DNA from: an uncultured Ruminococcus sp.
Lineage (GTDB): Bacteria > Bacillota > Clostridia > Oscillospirales > Acutalibacteraceae
NCBI GenBank assembly: GCA_902767285.1
Contig: CACXHC010000255.1
Coordinates: 1 to 11,577, forward strand
DNA length: 11,577 nt
Reading direction: 5' to 3'
The translations under genes were made by a program, and so were the position numbers. Below the pieces are notes generated by a model. The model had not been told where the DNA came from and made no database searches. It saw only the letters and a list, made by a program, of their open reading frames with translations. This document shows positions 1 to 6,288 of the stretch, one piece after another. Numbering within the stretch: position 1 is the stretch's first letter; every line of letters begins with the position of its first letter.

Positions 1-30
1 GACTGCGTACTTTTGCAGTCGTTTTTGTTT
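1..30 (+). terminator. Probable rho-independent terminator of a gene left of the window
   Basis: GACTGC (1-6) pairs perfectly with GCAGTC (15-20) around an 8-base loop and is followed by GTTTTTGTTTT. This is a U-rich tail on the plus strand, so it would end a plus-strand unit that enters from the left and converges on the ATPase operon. The stem may continue before base 1, so its full length is unknown. Confidence 0.6.
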
Positions 31-86
31 TAGTTTATAGAAAAGTTCGTTGAACAACATAAAATTTATATAGTAAAAGTTTTTTT

Positions 87-112
87 GCTTCTTTTTTTTC
101 AAAAAAAGAAGC
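87..112. repeat. A/T-rich perfect inverted repeat downstream of the ATPase gene
   Basis: GCTTC plus seven T (87-98) is the exact reverse complement of seven A plus GAAGC (101-112), with only TC between the arms. It follows the GC hairpin at 121-143 when read from the minus-strand operon, and six more T precede it on the plus strand. It may act with that hairpin in termination between the two converging units, or be part of a dispersed repeat. No function is shown by the sequence. Confidence 0.55.
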
Positions 113-120
113 GAGGGGGT

Positions 121-143
121 TTGGGGGGCGAGCAGCCCCCCAA
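121..143 (-). terminator. GC-rich hairpin at the end of the minus-strand Ter operon
   Basis: A perfect 9-bp stem (121-129 with 135-143; TTGGGGGGC against GCCCCCCAA) closes a 5-base loop, 25 bases past the ATPase stop codon. On the minus strand it is followed by ACCCCCTCGC rather than a U tract, so it is not a textbook intrinsic terminator. It resembles the GGGGC/GCCCC hairpin at the right edge (11564-11577), which also follows a stop codon in the sense direction. Confidence 0.5.
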
Positions 144-168
144 CACCACTCTCGGCGATTAAGGAATT

Positions 169-3117
169 TTATTTTTTCTTCTTTTTCTTTTTGGAACCGT
201 TGGAGTTACTGCTGTTTTGGGGTTTGGTTTCCTTTTTCGGCTCTTCTTTGGGTTCTTCCTTAGGCTCTTCCTTAGGTTCTTCCTTTTTGGGTTCTTCTTT
301 GGGTTCTTCTTTCTTCGGCTCTTCTTTAGTCAAATCAGCCTTTTCATGATGCTTTTTCGGCTTTTCAACTACGGGAGCAATATCCATATTATCTTCTGCG
401 TCAGCCTCTGCCTGTGCGGAAGTTGTTCCGTTCATGGACATAACACACGCTTTTCTAACGAGGTCAACCGGAATCATAGTGATTGCGAGAACTATAACAA
501 CACACCAGCCTGTTATTCCGAACGGAACACAGCTGAACATATTTCCGATAAACTCAAACGGCTTGAGCGGTATCAATGCACAGTTTACGATAGCTGCCTG
601 AATAAGTATAATAGTTCCCATTACCTTGAGGAAATTCGGGTTTTCGCCCAATCCCTTGAATATACCAAATCCGTCATCACGAACGTTGAATCCGTTAGCA
701 AGTGCGGCAAGTATAAACAATACAAAATATCCTGTAAGATGTCTGTCCATCTCAGCGGCTTTATCCGGGAAGAATCCGGTAAATACGGGAAGTTTCAAGA
801 ACAGGAAGCTGATAGCTGTGAGCCATGCTCCCATAACACCAATTTGTGCGAACATTTGCTTACTGATAATGCTCTCATCTCTGCGACGGGGTTTCTCTTT
901 CATGTACTTCGCAAGAGCCGGCTCGTTACCAAGCATGATTGCTCCGAGAGAGTCCATAACAAGGTTTACAAAAAGAAGGTGCGTTACTTTGAGCGGTTCT
1001 TCTATACCGAAGAACGGTGCAATTGCCGAAACTACAACTGCCGCTACGTTTATTACAAGCTGGAATCGACAGAATTTTAGAATATTATGATAAATAGTTC
1101 TGCCGTACCAGATAGCGTCTTTTATCGATCTAAAGTTATCATCGAGAATAACAATTTTGCCGGCTTCTTTTGCTGCTTCTGTACCGCTTCCCATAGCAAA
1201 TCCGACATCTGCACGCTTGAGGGCGGGCGAGTCGTTTACGCCGTCACCGGTCATACCTACAACGAGATTCATCTCTTGGCAAAGACGAACCATTCTTGAT
1301 TTATCTGTCGGCAATGCTCTTGCGATAACTCTAATATGCGGAACAATCTTTTTAACTTCTTCGTCACTCATGGAATTGAGTTCGGCACTCGAAAGAGCAA
1401 CATCTTCACTTGTTTTGAGCAATCCGGCATCTTTTGCGATTGCAACGGCAGTTTCAAGACGGTCGCCCGTAATCATAACAACTTGAATACCTGCGTTCTG
1501 AACCTGTGCGATAGCGTCTTTCGCCTCAGGACGAACTTCGTCACGAATACCAACAAGTCCAACGATAACTACGTCATCATTAATCTTATTCTCGGTGAGA
1601 GCCGATTCCGAATAACCAAACGCAAGCACACGCATAGCCTTATCCGCAAGCTCGTCAATCTTTTTATCGAGTACTTTTTTATCGATAGTCTTAACGTTTC
1701 CGTCTGCATCAAGATATTTCTTTGCACCTGCAAGAAGTCTTTCGGGAGCACCTTTATAGAAAGTCTTATTAAGACCGCTGATTCTTGCCTGACTGAATTT
1801 ATTTGTAGAATTGAATCCCTGACTCTCGGAAACTGTATATTTACTATTGTGTGCAAGCGAATTGAAAACTGCTTCGCCAATGAATTTCATGAGAGCCTGA
1901 TCTGTTGCGTTACCGCCGATTACCTTATGATTTGCGTCAAACAACGACTGTGTGTTCTTACCGATTGCCAAATCAACCATATCTTTAACTTTGCTATGCT
2001 TCGAAAGTTCTGATATTTCTATTGATTTGCCGTCTGCGGTAAAGAAATCAACAACTTCGAGTTTGCCTTTTGTTATCGTACCGGTTTTATCTGAGAACAA
2101 AATATTGAGCGAACCGGCTGTCTCGATACCTTCTGCCTTACGAACAAGCACGTTGTGATCAAGCATTTTTGATGTGTTCTGCATAAGCACGAGCGAAATC
2201 ATCAGCGGAAGTCCCTCAGGAACAGCACACACGATAATAACAACCGCAAGCGAAACAGCATCTACAAATTTCTGTACAATGATTCCTATATCCTGACCAA
2301 AGAACGCTCCGGGGCCTGTTGCTCCTGCTGCTGTGGGCTGGAAAAATATAAAATACAAAATATAGAGAACCGTTATTACTGAAGCTCCTATGTAGCCGAA
2401 CAGCGAAATCTGATTTGCCAGTTTTGCAAGCTTAACTTTCAGCGGAGAATCCGGCTCATCTTCCTGCATTTCCTCAGCCATTTTACCCATCATTGTTTTG
2501 AGTCCGACTTTTCTTACATCAAGAACGCCTTCGCCGTCAAAAACAACCGCACCTCTGAAAAGCGAGTGTGCGTCAACAAAAGTATCGCCTGTAATATCAT
2601 CTGCAAGCTCAACGCTTTCTTCGGCTGCTGTTTTCTTACATTCCTCAGCCTCTCCGTTAAGAGCAGAGTTATCAACCTTGAGTTTACCATCAATCAGAAT
2701 ACCGTCTGCGGGAATTTTATCACCCGACTGCAAAAGAATTTTATCACCAACAACAGCGTCATCTATATCGATAACTGTAACAACACCGTTGCGGTATGCT
2801 TTACATTTATCTTTTTCGGTGCTGTCTTTGAGTTCACGATATTTAGTATCACTTGCAACGCCTGTTTTTGCCGAAACGGTAGCAACAACCAAAATAGCTA
2901 CAATTGTACCTATCGGCTCATAAATTGCGGCTTTGCCAAAGAAAAACATTACTATCATGATAGCCGCAATAACAAGAAGTATTCTTATCATGGGGTCATT
3001 GAATGTTTCTAAAAATTCAGCCCAAAACGTAGTAGGCTCGGAGTCGGGAATGGCATTGGAACCATGTTCTTCTCTCGACTTTTCGACTTCTTGATCGGTA
3101 AGTCCATTATATTTCAC
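169..3117 (-). CDS. Calcium-transporting P-type ATPase, PMCA-type (P2B), with Lys/Glu/Pro-rich tail
   Basis: This is an ATP-driven cation pump of the plasma membrane, most likely exporting Ca2+. Visible in order are an N-terminal cation-ATPase segment, membrane helices near 42-88, an actuator loop with NGEA at 154-157 in place of the usual TGES, the M4 motif VPEGLP (299-304; E301), the phosphorylation motif DKTGT (D343), KGAPE (455-459) in the nucleotide domain, TGD (550-552), TGDGVND (623-629), then M5-M10. M5 (KFCRFQLVINVAAVVVS) and M6 (NLVMDSLGA; N718, D722) resemble plasma-membrane Ca2+ pumps, which use one Ca2+ site. The 982 residues exceed the roughly 880-900 of typical bacterial relatives because of a ~90-residue tail: an EEPK/KEEPK repeat at about 932-963, then Ser/Asn, then seven Lys. 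The start is GTG with GGAGG seven bases upstream. It is the last gene of the Ter operon, 151 bases after a TerD paralogue. Mg2+ or Mn2+ as substrate cannot be excluded. Confidence 0.93.
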   Translation of the reverse strand: MKYNGLTDQEVEKSREEHGSNAIPDSEPTTFWAEFLETFNDPMIRILLVIAAIMIVMFFFGKAAIYEPIGTIVAILVVATVSAKTGVASDTKYRELKDSTEKDKCKAYRNGVVTVIDIDDAVVGDKILLQSGDKIPADGILIDGKLKVDNSALNGEAEECKKTAAEESVELADDITGDTFVDAHSLFRGAVVFDGEGVLDVRKVGLKTMMGKMAEEMQEDEPDSPLKVKLAKLANQISLFGYIGASVITVLYILYFIFFQPTAAGATGPGAFFGQDIGIIVQKFVDAVSLAVVIIVCAVPEGLPLMISLVLMQNTSKMLDHNVLVRKAEGIETAGSLNILFSDKTGTITKGKLEVVDFFTADGKSIEISELSKHSKVKDMVDLAIGKNTQSLFDANHKVIGGNATDQALMKFIGEAVFNSLAHNSKYTVSESQGFNSTNKFSQARISGLNKTFYKGAPERLLAGAKKYLDADGNVKTIDKKVLDKKIDELADKAMRVLAFGYSESALTENKINDDVVIVGLVGIRDEVRPEAKDAIAQVQNAGIQVVMITGDRLETAVAIAKDAGLLKTSEDVALSSAELNSMSDEEVKKIVPHIRVIARALPTDKSRMVRLCQEMNLVVGMTGDGVNDSPALKRADVGFAMGSGTEAAKEAGKIVILDDNFRSIKDAIWYGRTIYHNILKFCRFQLVINVAAVVVSAIAPFFGIEEPLKVTHLLFVNLVMDSLGAIMLGNEPALAKYMKEKPRRRDESIISKQMFAQIGVMGAWLTAISFLFLKLPVFTGFFPDKAAEMDRHLTGYFVLFILAALANGFNVRDDGFGIFKGLGENPNFLKVMGTIILIQAAIVNCALIPLKPFEFIGNMFSCVPFGITGWCVVIVLAITMIPVDLVRKACVMSMNGTTSAQAEADAEDNMDIAPVVEKPKKHHEKADLTKEEPKKEEPKEEPKKEEPKEEPKEEPKEEPKKETKPQNSSNSNGSKKKKKKK
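229..324 (-). repeat. 12/15-base tandem repeat coding the EEPK/KEEPK tail of the Ca2+ pump
   Basis: The DNA reads as degenerate repeats of GAAGAACCCAAA-like units on the minus strand, giving EEPK and KEEPK blocks at residues 932-963. Units differ at synonymous positions (for example CCC, CCT and CCG for Pro), so the repeat is not a fresh exact amplification. Copy number in such tracts can vary between strains; that is general knowledge, not shown here. Confidence 0.75.
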
Positions 3118-3130
3118 TAAAATTCCTCCT

Positions 3131-3161
3131 CTGCGGGCAGTTCTTCGCAGTCAACACTGCC
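3131..3161 (-). promoter_or_regulatory. Overlapping alternative hairpins next to the ATPase ribosome binding site
   Basis: In the ATPase leader, GGCAGT/ACTGCC (3136-3141 with 3156-3161, 6 bp) and CTGCG/CGCAG (3131-3135 with 3146-3150, 5 bp) interlock and cannot both form as simple hairpins, although a pseudoknot is conceivable. The second ends one or two bases before the AGGAGG site (about 3124-3130). This layout could tune translation of the pump apart from the TerD genes. It does not match any riboswitch class I can recognise. Confidence 0.3.
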
Positions 3162-3200
3162 TCACACACTCAACAAACTAAAATTTGTATGAAAGATAAT

Positions 3201-3251
3201 CGGGAAACAATTCTTTTTTTACTGAGAAAACAAGAAAAAGAATTGTTCCCG
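3201..3251 (-). other. Long hairpin between the TerZ-like gene and the ATPase gene
   Basis: CGGGAAACAATTCTTTTT (3201-3218) and AAAAAGAATTGTTCCCG (3235-3251) form a 17-bp stem with one bulged base and a loop of about 16 bases. It begins 18 bases after the TerZ-like stop codon. No run of U follows the stem on the minus strand (it reads ATTATCTTTC), so full termination is not predicted. An mRNA-stabilising or processing element that lowers pump expression relative to the TerD genes is a reasonable guess. Confidence 0.5.
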
Positions 3252-3268
3252 AAAAAACTAAAAAATAA

Positions 3269-3868
3269 TTACTGGTATCTTCTTGTCAATTCATTTATAG
3301 AGCCGTCTTTTGTGCCGAAACCTACCGCATTGAATTTCCACTCACCGTTATTACGGTAAATCTCGGCAAATACCATAGCGGTCATACCTTTATAATTCTC
3401 TGTGAGATTATATCTCAACAATTCCTTGTTGTTTCTGCGGTCAACAACTCTTACAAAGGCATTCTCTATCATGCCAAAATCCTGATGTCTTTGATGTGCA
3501 GCATAAATATTGACTACAATAACGATTTTGTCGTATTTTGCCGGAACTCTCTGCAAATTGATATTTATTTGCTCATCATCGCCATCGCCACCGCCCGTGA
3601 GGTTATCTCCCGAATGAGCTACTGAACCCGATGAGTGCTTGAGATGTCCAAAATACACCAAATCATCTTTATCAACATATTTTCCGCTTTGCAGAAGAAT
3701 AGCCGATGCATCGCAGTCAAAATCATTATCGTTTGATGAAAAAATTGAAGCAAAAAATCCGCTTTTGGGACGTGCTTCATCCCAACCCAAACCAACGGTA
3801 ACTTCGTTTAATCCGGGATTGTCCTTAGTCAAACTGACTTTTTGACCTTTCGTTAAATTAACTGACAT
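3269..3868 (-). CDS. TerD-family calcium-binding stress protein, TerZ-like subtype
   Basis: A 199-residue soluble protein of the TerD family, whose members bind Ca2+ through acidic loops. The family signatures are present: NLTKGQKVSLTK at the start, VGLGWD (25-30), DFDCDASAI (49-57) and GDNLTGGGDGDDE (87-99). It differs from its two neighbours by about ten extra residues before the DxDxDAS loop (RPKSGFFASIFSSND, 33-47) and by its ending (WKFNAVGF...ELTRRYQ). The GFF-containing insert and this C-terminus recall enterobacterial TerZ, from memory. The YDA...R.QTF segment of the neighbours is altered to YAAHQRHQDF. The start has AGGAGG six bases upstream. The preceding TerD gene ends 26 bases before it, and the Ca2+-ATPase follows. 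Its precise role in tellurite, oxidative or phage stress is not settled for the family. Confidence 0.9.
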   Translation of the reverse strand: MSVNLTKGQKVSLTKDNPGLNEVTVGLGWDEARPKSGFFASIFSSNDNDFDCDASAILLQSGKYVDKDDLVYFGHLKHSSGSVAHSGDNLTGGGDGDDEQININLQRVPAKYDKIVIVVNIYAAHQRHQDFGMIENAFVRVVDRRNNKELLRYNLTENYKGMTAMVFAEIYRNNGEWKFNAVGFGTKDGSINELTRRYQ

Positions 3869-3894
3869 CTTAATCCTCCTTAAAAAACGCGGAG

Positions 3895-4476
3895 TTATTC
3901 AACGTCCACACCATAACTGCGGCACAATGCTGCAAGTCCGCCCTGATAACCGCTGCCGATAGCATTAAATTTCCAGTCATTGTTGTGTTTGTAGAGTTCA
4001 CCGAAAACAACTGCTGTTTCAACCGAGAAATCCTCACCGAGATCGTAGCGGAGAATCTCTTTTCCGGTAACCTGGTCATAAATTCTGATATAAGCATTGG
4101 CAACTTGACCGAAAGTCTGGCGTCTGTTTTCTGCATCATAGATAGTAGCGGTAAACGCAATTTTTTCAACGCCGGCAGGAATCTTCGAAAGATCTACCAT
4201 AATAGCCTCGTCATCGCCTTCGCCCTCGCCGGTGAGGTTATCGCCGGTATGAGTTACGGCACCCGAGCGGTGAACAAGATTCTTGTAGAATATAAAATCA
4301 CCTATATCAGACACCTTGCCAGCCGAGTTAAGAAGAAATGCCGATGCGTCCAAGTCGAAATCTGCACCGGTATCGAATGCGTTAACGTCCCAACCAAGAC
4401 CAACAAAAATGTTCTTCAAACCGGGGTTTTCTTTTGTGAGACTTACTTTTTGTCCTTTTGATAAGTTGATAGCCAT
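3895..4476 (-). CDS. terD: TerD-family calcium-binding stress protein (second copy in operon order)
   Basis: A 193-residue TerD/TerE-type protein, the full usual length. It carries VGLGWD (25-30), the acidic loop DFDLDASAF (39-47), [13 protein letters not shown] (78-90), YDAENRRQTFGQV (113-125) and the standard C-terminal [17 protein letters not shown]. These acidic stretches provide the Ca2+ ligands in TerD structures. No signal peptide or membrane helix is seen, so it should act in the cytosol, perhaps at the membrane with TelA. It is closely similar to the next TerD upstream (4501-5079), pointing to a tandem duplication, with both copies keeping all acidic residues. The start has AGGAGG nine bases upstream. 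Whether it is strictly orthologous to terD or terE cannot be decided by eye. Confidence 0.94.
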   Translation of the reverse strand: MAINLSKGQKVSLTKENPGLKNIFVGLGWDVNAFDTGADFDLDASAFLLNSAGKVSDIGDFIFYKNLVHRSGAVTHTGDNLTGEGEGDDEAIMVDLSKIPAGVEKIAFTATIYDAENRRQTFGQVANAYIRIYDQVTGKEILRYDLGEDFSVETAVVFGELYKHNNDWKFNAIGSGYQGGLAALCRSYGVDVE

Positions 4477-4500
4477 AGTTTTATGCCTCCTAAAAAATAA

Positions 4501-5079
4501 TTATGTTGTTTCTATACCGTAATGAGCACAAAGAGCCGCCAATCCGCCTCTGAAGCCGCTGCCTATGGCATTGAATTTCCAGCTTCCGGCATGTTTATAA
4601 AGCTCGCCCACAACAATAGCTGTTTCAATGGAGAAGTCCTCGCCCAGATCGTAGTGAACTATCTCCTGATTGTTTGCCATGTTAACTATGCGAATATACG
4701 CATTTGAAACTTGACCAAAATTCTGTCTTCTTGTGTCTGCATCGTATATAGTAACAGTGAACGCAATTTTCTCGATATTCGGAGGTACGAGCGACAAATC
4801 AACATGGATTTGCTCATCATCGCCTTCACCTTCGCCGGTAAGGTTATCGCCCATGTGTTCAACCGCACCCGATGAGTGAACGAGGTTCTTGTAGAAAATA
4901 AAATCTGTTTCAACAGGACATTTGCCGTTAGCACCACACAAAAATGCTGATGCGTCCAAATCGAAATCAGCTCCGCCGTCAAATTGGTTGACGTCCCAAC
5001 CCAAGCCAACCATTATATTTGTAAGGCTCGGATCACCTTTAGTAAGGTCTATTTTTTGACCTTTAGAAAGATTAATCAT
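4501..5079 (-). CDS. terD: TerD-family calcium-binding stress protein (first copy in operon order)
   Basis: A 192-residue TerD-family protein with all family marks: [13 protein letters not shown] at the N-terminus, VGLGWD (24-29), DFDLDASAF (38-46), [13 protein letters not shown] (77-89), [13 protein letters not shown] (112-124) and [17 protein letters not shown] near the end. It is the first of three TerD-type genes read after telA, 33 bases downstream of the telA stop. The ATG has AAAGGAGG ten bases upstream. It has Cys residues in the loop after the first acidic motif (FLCGANGKC) that its neighbour lacks. The three copies may form mixed complexes; this is inferred from their co-transcription and not shown. 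Substitution for tellurite resistance as the true physiological job is doubtful in gut-type anaerobes. Confidence 0.94.
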   Translation of the reverse strand: MINLSKGQKIDLTKGDPSLTNIMVGLGWDVNQFDGGADFDLDASAFLCGANGKCPVETDFIFYKNLVHSSGAVEHMGDNLTGEGEGDDEQIHVDLSLVPPNIEKIAFTVTIYDADTRRQNFGQVSNAYIRIVNMANNQEIVHYDLGEDFSIETAIVVGELYKHAGSWKFNAIGSGFRGGLAALCAHYGIETT

Positions 5080-5112
5080 AGAAATTTTTCCTCCTTTGAA
5101 ATTTTTTAAAAT

Positions 5113-6285
5113 TTACGAACCGTTCGGAAGTTTGCCCGGCTCGGGAAGTGTGTACTTACCGTAGAACTGGTTTTTGATATTTTCGAGTCTTGCTCTTGCG
5201 TCAGCTCTTTCACGCTTTGCCTCTTCCTGAATTTGGCGAGTTTCCTCAATACCGCTCATGATAGTATTCCAAGTTGTTTCGAGAGTTTCCACTTTTATGG
5301 AACTTCCGGAAGCCATTCTTGTAATATTTTTTGCCTGAGCTGTTGCATTCTGAGCATTTTTAACAAGAAGTTCGTTTGTTTTATCGTCAAGGGCGGTGAG
5401 AGCATCGGCTTGTATTTTCTGACGCTTGAGCATTATAGCCTGTGCGAGAGCCTGTTTAAATACGGGAAGTGTTACTATGAATGCTGAATCTATTTTTCTC
5501 ATAAGATTAAGATTGCTGAACTCCATTGTTTTTATGAGCGGTATAGACTGCATAGCAACGCTCTCGGCGGTGCGGAGATCCTGAACTCGCTGTTCGAGCA
5601 TAGCCAAAGCTTGTTCGCATGACTGAATCTCGAATTGTATGGAATTGTCGCCGGTCATTTCGAGATCGTCTTTTCTTTGAAGAATATATCCTTCGAGTTC
5701 GCTTATTGCCTGTTCGCCTGCGACTATATATTTAACGAGAGAATGATAATAGTCAACGTTTGTGCTGAACATCTCCTCCAGCTTGCGGTTTGTCTGAGTT
5801 ATTTCGCTTTCGTACTGTTTGAGCTGAACATAGATTTTATCTACATCATCGCCCATAGACATATATTTGCTGACGATTTTTTCGATACTTTTTTTAGCAC
5901 CGAAAAGCAGAACATCGAATTTGCTCGGGTCTTTTTGTATCTCGTTTGAGTCGAACGAATCCATAATTTTTTTGAGCGAATTGAGCATAACAACTGAATC
6001 ATCGAGCTGAGAAAGATTGGTGTTTCTCAAAATCGAATCCGAAACTCTTGCGATTTGGTTTGCCGTTTCACCGCCGAAATTAACGATAGTAGTCATATCG
6101 TGTATCGAAATTTCGCTTGTGAGCTTGTCTATCTCGGGCGAATTAGCCAAAGCCGCAGTCATTTGCTGTCTGTCTGCAACTATGTCGTACTGTTCGGGCT
6201 GTTGAGGCTGCTGTACTATACTTGTGTTGTTTACCGGCTGTGCGTTATTAGAAACCTCCGGTGCTTTGCTGAAATCTATGGCCAT
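5113..6285 (-). CDS. telA: Toxic anion resistance protein, TelA family
   Basis: A 390-residue TelA (PF05816-type) protein, the normal family length, related to YceH of Bacillus subtilis. The first ~50 residues are Gln/Pro/Asn-rich and likely disordered. The rest is almost wholly helical, with long coiled-coil-like stretches around 135-250 and 290-375. The family-typical end reads LETTWNTIMSGIEETRQIQEEAKRER (about 335-360 in two parts). There is no membrane segment or signal peptide, so it is cytosolic or peripheral. TelA proteins give tellurite and antimicrobial tolerance in some hosts, by an unknown mechanism. The ATG follows the YceG-like stop by three bases, and its AGGGGAG site lies within the end of that gene, so the two are probably translationally coupled. 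It is followed by three TerD-family genes, the standard TelA-TerD partnership. Confidence 0.93.
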   Translation of the reverse strand: MAIDFSKAPEVSNNAQPVNNTSIVQQPQQPEQYDIVADRQQMTAALANSPEIDKLTSEISIHDMTTIVNFGGETANQIARVSDSILRNTNLSQLDDSVVMLNSLKKIMDSFDSNEIQKDPSKFDVLLFGAKKSIEKIVSKYMSMGDDVDKIYVQLKQYESEITQTNRKLEEMFSTNVDYYHSLVKYIVAGEQAISELEGYILQRKDDLEMTGDNSIQFEIQSCEQALAMLEQRVQDLRTAESVAMQSIPLIKTMEFSNLNLMRKIDSAFIVTLPVFKQALAQAIMLKRQKIQADALTALDDKTNELLVKNAQNATAQAKNITRMASGSSIKVETLETTWNTIMSGIEETRQIQEEAKRERADARARLENIKNQFYGKYTLPEPGKLPNGS

Positions 6286-6288
6286 TTT

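Noticed and set aside
217..1080. Long plus-strand open frame (287 codons) opposite the ATPase tail and C-terminal half
   Set aside because: Its Phe/Leu-rich start is only the complement of the Lys/Glu/Pro repeat, it has no family resemblance, and it lies antisense to a clearly conserved pump.
1336..2013. Plus-strand open frame of 225 codons inside the ATPase gene
   Set aside because: It is antisense to conserved nucleotide-binding motifs, has no convincing ribosome binding site and a composition typical of shadow frames.
3118..3268. Mn2+ (yybP-ykoY) riboswitch before the cation pump
   Set aside because: This class often precedes P-type ATPases and terC, so I looked for it, but the conserved loop sequences are not visible in this short leader.
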